Source of the DNA: Bartonella sp. B1099
GTDB lineage: Bacteria; Pseudomonadota; Alphaproteobacteria; Rhizobiales; Rhizobiaceae
Length of the DNA: 64,000 nucleotides
Assembly (NCBI RefSeq): GCF_944801835.1
Contig: NZ_CALYLN010000001.1
Location: 962,001 to 1,026,000 of the forward strand
Reading direction: 5' to 3'
The position numbers were made by a program, and so were the translations under genes. Position 1 is the stretch's first letter, and the number at the start of each line of letters is the position of its first letter. This document shows positions 21,948-32,933 of this stretch, one piece after another. The notes beneath the pieces were generated by a model, which searched no databases, was not told where the DNA came from, and saw only the letters and a program-made list of their open reading frames with translations.

Positions 21948-24476
21948 TTATAATGTGCGATTAATATGTTCGATACGGAAGGTTTCAATGATGTCTCCTG
22001 CGCGCATATCCTCATAATTTTCAAATGCTATTCCACATTCTTGACCACTTTGCACTTCATTGACTTCATCTTTAAAGCGTTTGAGTGTTTTCAGTTTTCC
22101 TTCGTGAATAACGATATTATCTCGGATAAGGCGAACACCGGCTCCTCGTTCTATTTTACCTTCTGTAACACGACATCCAGCGACTTTTCCGATTTTCGTA
22201 ATGTTAAAGACTTCTAGAATTTCAGCATTACCAAGGAAAGTTTCACGCTGTTCTGGTGAGAGGAGACCAGACATGGCTGCTTTGATATCATCAACAAGAT
22301 CATAAATGATGTTGTAATAACGAATTTCAATTCCTTGTGTTTTAGCAAAATCACGCGCCTGTTTATTGGCTCGAACATTAAAACCAATTACAGCTGAGTT
22401 AGAAGCTTCCGCAAGAGAAATATCACTTTCGGTAATTCCTCCAGCACCAGAATGGACAACACGTGCACGAACCTCATCATTTCCTAGTTTCTCCAATGCC
22501 GAAGCGATTGCTTCAATGGATCCTTGCACATCCCCTTTGATAATAAGAGAAAATTCTTTAACACCAGTGGTTTGCAATTTTGTCATCATCTGTTCAAGAG
22601 AACCACGTGAACCAGTTTGTCGAGCAACAGCTTTATCACGTGCTAATCGTTGACGGTATTCAGAAATTTCGCGTGCTTTTGCTTCATGCGTGACAACCGC
22701 AAAACGATCTCCGGCTAGTGGTGTTCCTTGCATGCCTAAAATTTCAATTGGTGTAGAAGGAACGGCTTCTTTAACATGGCGACCATGATCATCAATCAAA
22801 GCACGCACCCGCCCCCATTCATTTCCGGCAACAATAATATCAGAAGGATGTAATGTCCCTTTTTGAACAAGAACGGTTGCAACAGATCCGCGTCCACGGT
22901 CCAATTTGGCTTCAATGACAACGCCCTCTGCAGTTCGTTGAGAATCTGCTTTTAGATCAAGCATTTCAGCCTGAAGGAGGATAGCTTCGAGAAGTTTATC
23001 AAGATTTTGACCCGTTTTAGCGGAAACTTCAACGTCCAAAGTTTCACCGCCCATCGTTTCAACAAACACTTCGTGTTGTAAAAGTTCTGTACGCACTTTT
23101 TGTGCATTCGCAGCTGGTTTATCAATTTTGTTGATAGCAACAATAATAGGGACACCAGCAGCTTTGGCGTGATTAATTGATTCAATCGTCTGCGGCATGA
23201 CACTATCATCAGCGGCGACAACAAGAACGGCAATATCGGTAACACGAGCCCCACGGGCACGCATAGCAGTAAATGCTGCATGCCCCGGTGTATCAATAAA
23301 GGTAATTTTTTGACCGTTTTGTTCTACTTGATAGGCTCCAATATGCTGCGTAATGCCACCTGCTTCACCAGAAACAACATTGGCTTTGCGAATTGCATCC
23401 AGAAGAGAAGTTTTTCCGTGGTCAACATGGCCCATAATGGTTACAACAGGGGGACGCGGTTGCATATTTTGAGGATTATCCGTTATATTAAAGATACCTT
23501 CCTCTACGTCAGATTCTAAAACACGTTTAACAGTATGACCAAATTCAACAGCAATGAGTTCGGCAACGTCTGCATCAATAACATCGCCAGGTTTCATCAT
23601 TTGTCCTTGTTTCATTAAAAATTTAATGACATCAACAGAACGCTCAGTCATACGTTGTGCAAGCTCTTGAATGGTAATCGTTTCAGGAAGAACAACTTCG
23701 CGAGAAATTTTTTCTCTTGGTTCTTGGTTTTGTGCACGCTTAAACTTTTCCTGTCTGCGTCGCATTGCTGCCATTGATCGCCCCCGCGCACTTCCTTCAT
23801 CGTCCAGCGCGCTATTAAGAGTCAGTTTTCCACGGCGTCGCTCATCAGCTCCTTTGATAACTTTTGGTGCACGTATTTCTGATTTAGCAGGATTAGCACG
23901 TCGGCTATGCCGTTCTTCCTCTTTATTTTCATCTATTTTGCGCTTTTCAATCATCGCTGTGTTTTTAGGCGTAAGAGGAATATCTGTCTTTTCGATGAGG
24001 GGAGACTCAGAAAAAACAGGTGGAATCTGTACCGGTGATTTTTCTTCTTCTTGTTTTTGAAGTATTTCTTTTTCTTTGATTTCTTGCTTTAAAATTTCTT
24101 CACGCTCTTTAGCGTGTCTTGCTTCTTTTTCAGCTTGTTCTCGCATTATCCTTTCTTGGATATGTGCTTCTTCTAATGCGCGAAGTCTTGCTTCCATTTC
24201 AGCCGATGAAAGATTGCTTTTGGCCACAGATTCCTGAGGTTTTTTTTCCTCAAAACGGGGTTTAGAGCGCTGGGGTGCCACATGCGGTTTTGTAATAGGC
24301 TGCAGGGTCTCAGCTTTTTCATCAGGTCGCGTAATTTTACGCCGTTTGGTTTCGACAACGACAGCCTTCGTACGACCATGGCTAAAATTTTGTTTGACCG
24401 TACTCGTTTCCAAGACAGACCGCTTGAGAGTTAGTGTCTTCTTGCCTGTTGTTTTGTCGTTGTTATTTTCACTCAT
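21948..24476 (-). CDS. infB: Translation initiation factor IF-2
   Basis: IF-2 is the GTPase that places initiator tRNA on the 30S subunit. The 842-residue protein has a charged N-terminus with a predicted coiled coil (~residues 90-150), an IF2_N domain, the G domain with '[13 protein letters not shown]', '[11 protein letters not shown]' and 'NKIDKPAAN', and C-terminal domains II-IV. Its start overlaps the stop of the upstream YlxR gene by four bases, so translation is coupled. Confidence 0.97.
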   Translation of the reverse strand: MSENNNDKTTGKKTLTLKRSVLETSTVKQNFSHGRTKAVVVETKRRKITRPDEKAETLQPITKPHVAPQRSKPRFEEKKPQESVAKSNLSSAEMEARLRALEEAHIQERIMREQAEKEARHAKEREEILKQEIKEKEILQKQEEEKSPVQIPPVFSESPLIEKTDIPLTPKNTAMIEKRKIDENKEEERHSRRANPAKSEIRAPKVIKGADERRRGKLTLNSALDDEGSARGRSMAAMRRRQEKFKRAQNQEPREKISREVVLPETITIQELAQRMTERSVDVIKFLMKQGQMMKPGDVIDADVAELIAVEFGHTVKRVLESDVEEGIFNITDNPQNMQPRPPVVTIMGHVDHGKTSLLDAIRKANVVSGEAGGITQHIGAYQVEQNGQKITFIDTPGHAAFTAMRARGARVTDIAVLVVAADDSVMPQTIESINHAKAAGVPIIVAINKIDKPAANAQKVRTELLQHEVFVETMGGETLDVEVSAKTGQNLDKLLEAILLQAEMLDLKADSQRTAEGVVIEAKLDRGRGSVATVLVQKGTLHPSDIIVAGNEWGRVRALIDDHGRHVKEAVPSTPIEILGMQGTPLAGDRFAVVTHEAKAREISEYRQRLARDKAVARQTGSRGSLEQMMTKLQTTGVKEFSLIIKGDVQGSIEAIASALEKLGNDEVRARVVHSGAGGITESDISLAEASNSAVIGFNVRANKQARDFAKTQGIEIRYYNIIYDLVDDIKAAMSGLLSPEQRETFLGNAEILEVFNITKIGKVAGCRVTEGKIERGAGVRLIRDNIVIHEGKLKTLKRFKDEVNEVQSGQECGIAFENYEDMRAGDIIETFRIEHINRTL

Positions 24477-25108
24477 TGTACTTCCTTCACGGCTAGTGCC
24501 GTCATCTCACCGTGCTTATTATGCTTGTCATCACGATAGCTGATCAATTTATATGTTGTTTTAAGAAATCCTTCAGCAGCTTTTGTGTCCAATAAGGCTG
24601 CGTGCATGACAGGATTAGAGCCAAAAGCCATGCGCATTTCATCACTTGTAAATAAAGATATGGTTTTTATCGTCCGATTTGTTTGTTGTTGTATTGTATG
24701 GATGGCCTGTGCAATTTTTCGTTTTCCATCTTCTGTTGATTCTTTAGCATGAAGTACAAGAATAACTTGACCAGAGCGGATAGCAGCGTCAACCTTGGTT
24801 GCTCCCATGACAACAGCGCCTGCTTTTCTTGCCATGGAAAGGCTTGACAGAGCAGCTTTGAGTAAAAGCGTATCAACAATATGCACAAGATTTGGTGCAA
24901 CCTCAACCTCTGTTTTAAAACTTTTATGAAAAGCTTTCTGTTTGATCGCTTTCTCAATAACAGCATGATGGGCAGAAATCCAAACGCCACGCCCTGGTAA
25001 ATTCGCTTTAAGATCAGGAACAATTTGGTTATTGGGCCCCATAACAAAGCGGATCAGCGTTTGTGCTGAAGCATTTTGTCGGGTCACAATGCAAGTTCGT
25101 TCATTCAT
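24473..25108 (-). CDS. YlxR (DUF448) RNA-binding protein fused to an L7Ae-like domain
   Basis: The 211-residue protein begins with the YlxR fold ('[20 protein letters not shown]', '[11 protein letters not shown]'). It continues with an L7Ae/L30e-like RNA-binding domain ('[18 protein letters not shown]', '[19 protein letters not shown]'). This fusion is common in alphaproteobacteria. It always lies between nusA and infB and probably binds RNA during transcription-translation coupling or ribosome assembly. Function remains uncharacterised in this group. Confidence 0.88.
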   Translation of the reverse strand: MNERTCIVTRQNASAQTLIRFVMGPNNQIVPDLKANLPGRGVWISAHHAVIEKAIKQKAFHKSFKTEVEVAPNLVHIVDTLLLKAALSSLSMARKAGAVVMGATKVDAAIRSGQVILVLHAKESTEDGKRKIAQAIHTIQQQTNRTIKTISLFTSDEMRMAFGSNPVMHAALLDTKAAEGFLKTTYKLISYRDDKHNKHGEMTALAVKEVQ

Positions 25109-26740
25109 TTAAAGTGTATCCACATCCAAATCATCTGTTTTCTCATTTTCTGTAGAGTTTTCATCTTCTACAGGATTTTCTGTAACAAGATCAGCTTGGT
25201 CTATCCAGCCTGCTTGTACACGTGCGGCTAAAACCATAGCTTCTGCATCTGCGCGTGTAATGTCAAAAGGGGTTAAAATACCAGAAAAGTTTTTTGTTTG
25301 TCCTTCTTTACGTTCTCTCCAACCCGCTAAATCATCAACGGCATAGCCAGCAAAGTCTTCTATTGTTTTTACACCATCCTCACCCACAGCAACCAGCATA
25401 GCACTTGTCATTCCAGGAAGTGTACGCAATTCGTCAGAAACTCCGAGCTTTTTGCGTTTTTCATCAAGTTCTTTTTCTTGATGCTCAAGATATTCGCGGG
25501 CCCGACTTTGGATTTCAGTAGCGGTATCATGGTCAAAACCATCAATAGAAGCAATTTCTTCAAGATCAATATAGGCAATTTCTTCAATAGAAGAAAAACC
25601 CTCTGATGCCATAACCTGTCCGATCATTTCGTCAACCTCTAAGGCTTCCATAAACAATTTACTGCGTTCAGTAAATTCTTTTTGACGATTTTCAGATTCT
25701 TCCTTTTCCGTTAAAATATCAATGTTCCATCCTGTTAGTTGTGAAGCTAAGCGAACATTTTGTCCACGTCGTCCAATAGCAAGGCTGAGTTGGTCATCCG
25801 GAACAATGATTTCAATGCGTTCAGCATCTTCATCAAGAATGATTTTAGAAACTTCAGCAGGTTGCAGTGCATTAACGACAAATGTTGCAGCATCAGGCGA
25901 CCAAGGAATAATATCAATTTTTTCGCCTTGTAACTCTGCAACAACGGCCTGCACACGGCTTCCTCGCATTCCCACACATGCGCCAACAGGATCAATGGAA
26001 CCATCGCGTGAAACAACAGCAATTTTGGCTCGTGAACCTGGATCGCGGGCAACCGATTTGATTTCTATAATACCATCATAAATTTCTGGAACTTCCATCG
26101 TGAAAAGTTTTACCATAAATTGAGGATGTGTGCGTGAAAGGAAAATTTGTGGTCCACGTGTTTCACGGTGTACATCATTAACAAAAGCACGAATACGGTC
26201 TCCATAGCGGAAGGATTCACGGGGAATTAATTCATCACGACGCACAATAGCTTCACCGCGTCCTAGATCAACGATAACATTGCCATATTCCACACGCTTG
26301 ACTGTACCAGAAATAATTTCACCAACTTTATTTTTGAATTCTTCATATTGCTGATCACGCTCTGCGTCACGTACTTTTTGTACAATCACCTGTTTAGCAG
26401 ATTGTGCTGCGATGCGTCCAAAATCCATAGGAGGTAAAAGATCAGCAAAAAAATCACCAATTTTTGCATCTGCTTGGCGTTTGAGTGCATCGGATAAAGT
26501 AATTTCCGTTGTATAGTCTTCAACAACATCAACGATTTTAAGCAGGCGTTGTAATTTAATTTCACCTGTTTTGGAATTGATTTCAGCACGAATATTGGTT
26601 TCTTGACCATAACGAGAACGTGCTGCTTTCTGAATGGCATCAGCCATCGCAGAAATGACAATTTCACGGTCGATTGACTTTTCACGTGCAACAGCATCTG
26701 CAATTTGCAGAATCTCAAGTCTGTTAGCGCTTGTAGCCAT
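25109..26740 (-). CDS. nusA: Transcription termination/antitermination factor NusA
   Basis: NusA binds RNA polymerase and nascent RNA and modulates pausing, termination and antitermination. It contains the N-terminal polymerase-binding domain, an S1 domain ('ISGTVKRVEYGNVIVDLG'), two KH domains ('CVGMRGSRVQAVVAELQG', 'AIGRRGQNVRLASQL') and C-terminal helix-hairpin repeats, then an acidic tail. The frame opens at 26764, but the ATG at 26740 ('MATSANRLEIL') has AAGGAG upstream and is the likely start (543 residues). Confidence 0.96.
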   Translation of the reverse strand: MATSANRLEILQIADAVAREKSIDREIVISAMADAIQKAARSRYGQETNIRAEINSKTGEIKLQRLLKIVDVVEDYTTEITLSDALKRQADAKIGDFFADLLPPMDFGRIAAQSAKQVIVQKVRDAERDQQYEEFKNKVGEIISGTVKRVEYGNVIVDLGRGEAIVRRDELIPRESFRYGDRIRAFVNDVHRETRGPQIFLSRTHPQFMVKLFTMEVPEIYDGIIEIKSVARDPGSRAKIAVVSRDGSIDPVGACVGMRGSRVQAVVAELQGEKIDIIPWSPDAATFVVNALQPAEVSKIILDEDAERIEIIVPDDQLSLAIGRRGQNVRLASQLTGWNIDILTEKEESENRQKEFTERSKLFMEALEVDEMIGQVMASEGFSSIEEIAYIDLEEIASIDGFDHDTATEIQSRAREYLEHQEKELDEKRKKLGVSDELRTLPGMTSAMLVAVGEDGVKTIEDFAGYAVDDLAGWRERKEGQTKNFSGILTPFDITRADAEAMVLAARVQAGWIDQADLVTENPVEDENSTENEKTDDLDVDTL

Positions 26741-26787
26741 CAATTTTCTCCTTCTTTGTGCCACACGATGGGTATTTCTCAGTGATA

Positions 26788-27414
26788 TTATTTTTTGAAA
26801 TTGAGCGTCTGTATTGAGTCGGTAGGATTATCTTCGGGAATGAATTGTTGACTTAAATCTTTATTTTTTTTCAGTGCATCGCGAATAAGCTCATCGGTAA
26901 GCACTAAATGCGCGCTTATGATATCACAAAAGGAAATAGAGGTATACATGGCTTCTCCGTAAGCAGCTTTATCAGTGTTTAAAATAAATCCATCTTGCGT
27001 GATATTGGTAAGTGTTCCACGAAATTTTCGACGTCCATCAATGGTTATTTTGGTTTCAATTTTTGCAAGATGCCCTTGCCAATGAAAAAAATCGGATTTT
27101 CTTACCAATGGACGATCAATTCCAGGGGATGAGATTTCTAAATGATATTTGCGTTCGATAACATTTTCCACATCAAGGAGGGGGGAAACAGTCCGACTAA
27201 CAGTTTCACAATCTTCCACCGTTAGAGAACCATCAGCTCGTTCAACCATAATTTGAAGTGTTAAACCATTTTGTCCAAGAAGCTTCACACGAACCAAACG
27301 AAAACCTAAAGGTTTAAGCAATGGTATGACAAGAGCAGCAATCCTTGCCTCGATACCATCTTCTTCAAAAAGACGTGGCTCATCAAGATTGCTTATTTTT
27401 TCAGCTTCATTCAT
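26788..27414 (-). CDS. rimP: Ribosome maturation factor RimP
   Basis: RimP is needed for 30S subunit assembly. The family core is visible in 'EISSPGIDRPLVRKSDF' and in the preceding 'DGSLTVEDCETVSRTVSPLL'. The open frame extends to 27489, but the ATG at 27414 ('MNEAEKISNLDEPRLF') gives the usual length of about 208 residues. RimP-nusA-ylxR-infB is the canonical order. Confidence 0.92.
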   Translation of the reverse strand: MNEAEKISNLDEPRLFEEDGIEARIAALVIPLLKPLGFRLVRVKLLGQNGLTLQIMVERADGSLTVEDCETVSRTVSPLLDVENVIERKYHLEISSPGIDRPLVRKSDFFHWQGHLAKIETKITIDGRRKFRGTLTNITQDGFILNTDKAAYGEAMYTSISFCDIISAHLVLTDELIRDALKKNKDLSQQFIPEDNPTDSIQTLNFKK

Positions 27415-27565
27415 ACATTTTATCCAAGTTATTTTCGTCAGTTTTACGATATTAAAAAAGAGCAGGTCCAACGACCCACTCTTCATCATAAGACCAAGAA
27501 TTTAGTTACTGATACTCTTAAATTCAAAATTTTTCAAGATCTTTATGAGAAAAGCGCTTGATCTT

Positions 27566-28267
27566 TTATTTCTTGATAAAGGTAAGATAGGTAGGCGTTC
27601 GTCCTTCGCGTAAAGCTTTTGCTTCATAGCGGGTTCCTTTCCATAGTGGATAAGGGGTCTTCCAATCTTTGGGGCTTTCTGCTTGCCACTCAAAGTGATC
27701 ATGGTGTGCACAATGATAGAGGGTCCAGTTTACATAACTGTCTATATCGCTCGCAAAGCGAAAAAATTTCCCCGTTTTAAGAACGCGAGCAAAACGGTTA
27801 AGATTTTTTACGTTGATGAAACGCCGTTTCCAGTGTTTCTTTTTAGGCCAAGGATCAGGATAGAAAAGATCTATTCCATCAAGTGAGTTATCAGGGAGCC
27901 AATCAAGCAGGCGTGTAGCATCATCATTATAGAGACGGAGATGATTTTGATAGTGTACCTGCTGTTCAAGGGAAAACAATATTTTTGCCATGCCATTGAT
28001 AAAAGGCTCGATGCCGATAAAACCGGTTTGTGGAAAATGTTCCATTTCATGGAGTAAATGTTCACCGCCCCCAAAGCCAATTTCAAGTCGAATTTCTTTT
28101 ACTTTGCTCGAAAATAAGGATGTAAGATTTGAGGGAGGAGGGACATTCAAATCAATATTAAAATAAGGGAGAAGCATTTTTATACGTTCAAGCTGATTGT
28201 TTCGCAGCTGCTTTCCTTGTCGGCGTCCAAAAAAGGCTTCACTCTTGCGTGTATTATATTTAATCAT
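27566..28267 (-). CDS. trmB: tRNA (guanine-N7-)-methyltransferase TrmB
   Basis: TrmB methylates G46 in the tRNA variable loop. The 233-residue protein has the SAM motif '[14 protein letters not shown]', '[11 protein letters not shown]' and the signature '[18 protein letters not shown]'. Its start codon overlaps the metK stop by four bases. Downstream, about 150 bases separate it from rimP. Confidence 0.95.
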   Translation of the reverse strand: MIKYNTRKSEAFFGRRQGKQLRNNQLERIKMLLPYFNIDLNVPPPSNLTSLFSSKVKEIRLEIGFGGGEHLLHEMEHFPQTGFIGIEPFINGMAKILFSLEQQVHYQNHLRLYNDDATRLLDWLPDNSLDGIDLFYPDPWPKKKHWKRRFINVKNLNRFARVLKTGKFFRFASDIDSYVNWTLYHCAHHDHFEWQAESPKDWKTPYPLWKGTRYEAKALREGRTPTYLTFIKK

Positions 28268-29532
28268 GGAATTTTGATCATTGTTTGAAGCGTTTTCACG
28301 AGATCAGTTTTTTCCCATGAAAATGAACCATCATGCTTTGGTTTTCGCCCAAAATGACCGTAAGCCGCTGTTTTTGTGTAGATCGGTTTATTAAGATCAA
28401 GATGTTTGCGAATTCCAGTAGGAGAAAGGTCCATTATTTTTCGAATGGCTGCTTCAATAACCTTTTCATCGACTTTTCCTGTTCCATGAAGATTAAGATA
28501 AATCGATAAAGGTTGCGCAATACCAATTGCATAGGAGAGCTGAATGGTGCACCGCTCTGCTAAATGAGCAGCAACAATGTTTTTAGCCAGATAGCGTGCT
28601 GCATAGGCTGCAGAACGATCAACTTTTGTTGTGTCTTTTCCTGAAAAAGCACCGCCTCCATGGGGGGCTGCTCCTCCGTAAGTATCCACGATAATTTTGC
28701 GTCCCGTCAGTCCAGCATCGCTTTGAGGGCCACCAATGACAAATTTTCCTGTTGGGTTAATATACCAACTGCATTGAGCTGAAATGGGAATATCATGTAA
28801 AGCTTGACGAATATAAGGCTCAACGACTGTGCGGACTTTATTGGAATCCCAACTTTCGTCAAGATGCTGTGTTGAAAGAACGATGGATGTTACTTCTATG
28901 GGTTTTCCATCTTTATAGCGTATGGTGATTTGGCTTTTAGCATCTGGTCCTAATTTCCCAGTTTCTCCTTCTCCTTTATGGCGGGCTGTAGCAAGAAGTT
29001 TGAGAATTTTATGCGCATAATAAATTGGCGCAGGCATAAGGTCAGGTGTCTCACGGCAAGCATATCCAAACATGATGCCTTGATCACCTGCTCCTTCTTC
29101 ACCATGCCGATCCATCGCATTATCAACGCCTCTTGCAATGTCAGCGGATTGCGGGCGCAAAAGAACATCAATTTTAACAGTTTTCCAATGGAAACCTGCT
29201 TGTTCATAGCCAATGGCACGAATAGCACGGCGCGCTGCCGTACGAAAACGCGTAGGATTAATGAGTGGAAAGCCAGTTTCATCATAAATAAATTCTTTAT
29301 TTTTATCTTTTTTCAAAAACGTATCAGGAACACGAACTTCACCGGCGATAACAACACGGTTGACACTGACGAGAGTTTCACAAGCAACGCGCACTAGCCA
29401 CGGATCAGTACCAGTTTTTTGTGCTTCTTTGTAGATCATATCAACGATTTCATCAGAAATACGATCACAAATTTTATCAGGATGCCCTTCCGATACCGAT
29501 TCGCTCGTAAAAAGATAATCTTGATGCGGCAT
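28264..29532 (-). CDS. metK: S-adenosylmethionine synthetase
   Basis: MetK makes S-adenosylmethionine from methionine and ATP, and the next gene (trmB) uses that product. Signatures are '[16 protein letters not shown]', '[12 protein letters not shown]' and the P-loop-like '[19 protein letters not shown]'. The frame opens at 29607, but the ATG at 29532 has a clear GAAGGAG ribosome site and gives 422 residues. I looked for a SAM-sensing riboswitch in the upstream spacer and saw none. Confidence 0.96.
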   Translation of the reverse strand: MPHQDYLFTSESVSEGHPDKICDRISDEIVDMIYKEAQKTGTDPWLVRVACETLVSVNRVVIAGEVRVPDTFLKKDKNKEFIYDETGFPLINPTRFRTAARRAIRAIGYEQAGFHWKTVKIDVLLRPQSADIARGVDNAMDRHGEEGAGDQGIMFGYACRETPDLMPAPIYYAHKILKLLATARHKGEGETGKLGPDAKSQITIRYKDGKPIEVTSIVLSTQHLDESWDSNKVRTVVEPYIRQALHDIPISAQCSWYINPTGKFVIGGPQSDAGLTGRKIIVDTYGGAAPHGGGAFSGKDTTKVDRSAAYAARYLAKNIVAAHLAERCTIQLSYAIGIAQPLSIYLNLHGTGKVDEKVIEAAIRKIMDLSPTGIRKHLDLNKPIYTKTAAYGHFGRKPKHDGSFSWEKTDLVKTLQTMIKIP

Positions 29533-29589
29533 AGGAACTCCTTCAAAAAAGAAAACCAACAATTCAATTAATTGCCTACTAAAATCGCT

Positions 29590-29617
29590 ACGATTTGCCA
29601 ATATCATAGCAAATCGT
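29590..29617. repeat. Perfect 9-bp inverted repeat upstream of metK
   Basis: ACGATTTGC (29590-29598) and GCAAATCGT (29609-29617) are perfect inverted copies with a 10-base centre. The minus-strand sequence through the repeat includes TTGACG and TATGAT-like hexamers. It could be an operator over the metK promoter or a hairpin after the XRE gene. No U-tract follows. Confidence 0.5.
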
Positions 29618-29663
29618 CAATACAAATTGATGTGAACAAGAGAGAAAAATATAATTTTTAATT

Positions 29664-30077
29664 TTATAGCTTATCTGTCAAATCTTCCTCAGAAAGTGCT
29701 TTTGCCAAGTCAATGATTTTTCGACGCACTTTAGCATCAGATATATTCGTAAAAGCTCGCATGAGCTGGATACCTTCGCTGCTAGAACAAAAGTCCATAA
29801 AATTGTGATCACTTTCAGCAAAACCTTCTACTTGTTGAGAGGTAAGACCTTTATCAAAAAAGTAAGAAACAGGAACATCCATAATTTCTGCTATCGCTTG
29901 AAGACGACTGGCACCAATACGGTTGGTTCCTTTTTCATATTTTTGAATTTGCTGAAAAGTAATACCTAATTTTTCACCTAGTTTTTCTTGAGTAAGTCCT
30001 AAAATATTACGACGTAAACGGATACGAGTTCCAACATAAATATCGATAGGGTCAGGTTTTTTTCTAGTTTCGGTCAT
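29664..30077 (-). CDS. XRE-type helix-turn-helix transcriptional regulator
   Basis: This is a DNA-binding regulator of about 137 residues. The N-terminal HTH is 'LGLTQEKLGEKLGITFQQIQ' followed by 'KYEKGTNRIGASRLQAIA', and the remainder is a helical C-terminus ending in acidic residues. The frame is open to 30152, but the ATG at 30077 ('MTETRKKPDPIDIYVG') is the family-like start. Its position between lnt and metK matches the PraR-like regulators of Rhizobiales. It is a plausible binder of the inverted repeat at 29590, which is untested. Confidence 0.82.
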   Translation of the reverse strand: MTETRKKPDPIDIYVGTRIRLRRNILGLTQEKLGEKLGITFQQIQKYEKGTNRIGASRLQAIAEIMDVPVSYFFDKGLTSQQVEGFAESDHNFMDFCSSSEGIQLMRAFTNISDAKVRRKIIDLAKALSEEDLTDKL

Positions 30078-30226
30078 AATGCAACTCTTTAATTTCCAGC
30101 ACTTTTCTTTTAAACCAACATCAGATTTATGCGAAGTTGGTTTATCATACAATTAAAATAATATGTAATATTTTTTCCCAATATTACTGGTAAACGCAAC
30201 ATAATACCGTACAATGAGCACTTGAA

Positions 30227-31843
30227 TCACTTAGGCTGTTTTGTAAAACCAAAACCAATACGACACAATAGCATAAGGATGAATAAGATAAAAGTAGCGA
30301 AAGTTCTGTATTCATTGCTTCCTATAGGGGTAATGGCTGATGGAATTTTTGAATCAATAATGCCCACAGCATTTTGTTGAAGAGCTACAACGATTCGTCC
30401 ATAAGAATCAATAACAGCTGATATTCCATTATTGGCTGCTCGTATGAGGGGAATTCCCAGTTCAATGGCACGAAGCTGTGCTTGTTGAAGATGTTGATAG
30501 GGGCCTGGTGTTACACCAAACCATGCATCATTTGTAACATTAATGATTGCTTGAGGCGGAGAACCTTTAAAAGTCATTTCATGAGGAAATATTGCTTCAT
30601 AACAAATCAACGGTAGATAAGAAAATCCGTTTGGCATTGTGACAGTTTTGCGTACATGTGCAGCACTATATCCACCAATATTATCAGCGAGAATACGCAA
30701 TCCAATTTTTTCCAATAAATTCTGATAAGGAAGATACTCACCAAAAGGGACCAAATGAAGTTTATCGGAAGTGTGTAAAATATTACCTTGAGCATTAATG
30801 ACTGCAATTGTATTAAAATATTGTGTTTGGGAATAAGGGAGATCATCACTGGTGCGTATCGCTCCAATAATAGCCCATTGTTTAGGTTTTAAAAGAGAGG
30901 CAATGCGCATTGTGATAGATGAATTATCATAGAGAAGGTAAGGAACGGATGCTTCAGGCCATACGATAAAATCGGGTTCTGGATTTTTATCAGTTATTGG
31001 TGTTGCACTCAGATTCATATGCGCTTCCAATATAGCTTCTCGTGTATTATCGCGCAATTTTATATTTTGTTGGATAGAAGGTTGAATAATGCGCACCCAA
31101 TAATTGCTCTTTTGATCTTCAGCTGTATTCTCTATCGTATGGAGACGATAAAATCCAAAACTACTATGAATGAATATAAGTGATAAGCAAAGAGAAAGTG
31201 CCGCTTTCTTTTTTTCATTTGTTAATAAAACTGTTGGCAAACTGTAGGTTAAGACAGCAAGAATATTCATTCCGTAAAGTCCTACGATTGCATCAGATTG
31301 CATGAACATCGGGGTTGGCATGGCTGTATAGCCAAGAGCATTCCACGGAAATCCTGTGAATAAGAACGCACGCAACCACTCGGCCAATCCTAAGGCAAAG
31401 GCTAAAACGAAAAAACGTGCTATTCCTTTTGTCCATAATAAACCGACAATGAAACCAGAAAAAAACCAATAAAGAGAAAGGTAGAGAGGAGGAAATAAAA
31501 TAGCTAATGGGACCGCCCAACCAAAAGAATCTGGATCTGTCAACAAAGCATTGCAGAGCCACCAAAGTCCGCAAATAAAATAACTAAAACCAAAGGTTCC
31601 ACAGCTTAAAGCGTAGGTAAAAAAATATTTTTTATTGTTTGGAGAGGATTGTATTGAGTCAAGTAAAACGATAAAAATGGGAAAAGTGAGAAAGCAAAGA
31701 GGTGTTAAATAAAAGGGTGGCAGTGCAAGGGAAGTAAGAGCACCACATAGAAATATCCATGCTTGTCGCTTCCAGCTGGTAATAGAGAACAAAAAAACGA
31801 TAAAATTGTTTAAAAACGCTCGACTATTTTTTAGAGATGGCAT
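30227..31843 (-). CDS. lnt: Apolipoprotein N-acyltransferase
   Basis: Lnt adds the third acyl chain to lipoproteins in the inner membrane. An N-terminal set of membrane helices (about residues 20-235) is followed by a periplasmic nitrilase-like domain with the catalytic triad: Glu in 'VWPEASVPYL', Lys in 'KLHLVPFGEYLPY' and Cys in 'LICYEAIFP'. A last helix anchors the C-terminus. The ATG at 31843 limits the overlap with the upstream CorC/HlyC gene to 20 bases; another ATG lies at 31861. Confidence 0.93.
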   Translation of the reverse strand: MPSLKNSRAFLNNFIVFLFSITSWKRQAWIFLCGALTSLALPPFYLTPLCFLTFPIFIVLLDSIQSSPNNKKYFFTYALSCGTFGFSYFICGLWWLCNALLTDPDSFGWAVPLAILFPPLYLSLYWFFSGFIVGLLWTKGIARFFVLAFALGLAEWLRAFLFTGFPWNALGYTAMPTPMFMQSDAIVGLYGMNILAVLTYSLPTVLLTNEKKKAALSLCLSLIFIHSSFGFYRLHTIENTAEDQKSNYWVRIIQPSIQQNIKLRDNTREAILEAHMNLSATPITDKNPEPDFIVWPEASVPYLLYDNSSITMRIASLLKPKQWAIIGAIRTSDDLPYSQTQYFNTIAVINAQGNILHTSDKLHLVPFGEYLPYQNLLEKIGLRILADNIGGYSAAHVRKTVTMPNGFSYLPLICYEAIFPHEMTFKGSPPQAIINVTNDAWFGVTPGPYQHLQQAQLRAIELGIPLIRAANNGISAVIDSYGRIVVALQQNAVGIIDSKIPSAITPIGSNEYRTFATFILFILMLLCRIGFGFTKQPK

Positions 31844-32849
31844 TGTTTTCAAAATTTTCATTTTCTGGAATGCGAAAAATGCGCAATCGCTTAATTCGGC
31901 GTTTATCAGCTTCTAAAATACGGAATTTATAGCCAGGAACAGCTTCGACAACTTCACCTTTTGCAGGAATACGATCAAGAATGGAGACAATTAAACCACC
32001 AATAGTATCAACCTCATCACCATATTCTCCAACGATGAAATCAGGTCCAAGAGCTTTCTCCACATCTTCTAATTCGGTTCTTGCATCAACGAGCCACTTA
32101 TTGTTGTGTTCGCGTACGATCGCATTGTCGACATGATCATGTTCATCTTCGATATCACCCACGACCAATTCAACAATATCTTCCATTGAAACGAGACCAT
32201 CTGTTCCTCCATGTTCATCAATAACTAAAGCCATTTGTGTTCGTGTGGTTTGCATTCGTGTTAATAATTTGCTTGCAAGCATAGAACTTGGAACAAAGAG
32301 AACGGTTCGGATCAAATCCAATTCACCGATGGGGGTATGTAAATCTGTATGGTTTAACGGAAGCAAATCGGATTTCTGTTCGGTTTTTGTAGGGTTGATA
32401 ATAAAGCGAGTCATATAGTTAAGAATATCGCGGATATGGATCATGCCGCGCGGGTCATCTAAAGTTTCAGCATAAACAGGGATACGAGAATGACCAATTT
32501 TTGCGAAACATTTAAGGGCTTCTCCAAGCGAGGTATTTATTTCCAATGCTTCAATTTCAGAACGCGGTATCATAACATCATCCACGCGTGCTTCACGCAA
32601 GCGTAAAATATTATGCAGCATAGTACGTTCTTCAGGTGAGAAGAGGGCGGTATCTTTTTCATTGTTAGTCGCAAGTGCAACGGTAAGATCATCGCGCAGT
32701 GACGTAGATGCACAATTACGGCCGCGCAAGAATGAAAACAAATGATTCATCAGGGAATATTTTTCTGTATGATTCGTCTGTTGAGAGGGATCTTTTTCAT
32801 TATTAGAAGATGTTTGACTATTATTTTGTTCATTTATTTTGTTTGCCAT
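31824..32849 (-). CDS. CorC/HlyC family protein with paired CBS domains
   Basis: This 341-residue cytosolic protein has two CBS domains ('RVDDVMIPRSEIEALE' and 'LLTRMQTTRTQMALVIDEHG') and a C-terminal CorC/HlyC domain ('VDTIGGLIVSILDRIPAKGE'). There are no membrane segments. Family members are linked to magnesium/cobalt efflux or have been called haemolysins (TlyC). The ybeY-corC-lnt order is conserved in proteobacteria. The true role is uncertain. Confidence 0.85.
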   Translation of the reverse strand: MANKINEQNNSQTSSNNEKDPSQQTNHTEKYSLMNHLFSFLRGRNCASTSLRDDLTVALATNNEKDTALFSPEERTMLHNILRLREARVDDVMIPRSEIEALEINTSLGEALKCFAKIGHSRIPVYAETLDDPRGMIHIRDILNYMTRFIINPTKTEQKSDLLPLNHTDLHTPIGELDLIRTVLFVPSSMLASKLLTRMQTTRTQMALVIDEHGGTDGLVSMEDIVELVVGDIEDEHDHVDNAIVREHNNKWLVDARTELEDVEKALGPDFIVGEYGDEVDTIGGLIVSILDRIPAKGEVVEAVPGYKFRILEADKRRIKRLRIFRIPENENFENNAISKK

Positions 32850-32933
32850 GGTTTTAAAATCTTCTAAACTTTCTTTTTATGATAGGTAAATGAAAGGCTT
32901 TAAATGGTATGCTCGTCATATTGATTTTAAAAG

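Noticed and set aside
29533-29663. Possible SAM riboswitch upstream of metK
   Set aside because: The spacer is only 131 bases and shows a simple inverted repeat, not the conserved blocks of any SAM riboswitch I know.
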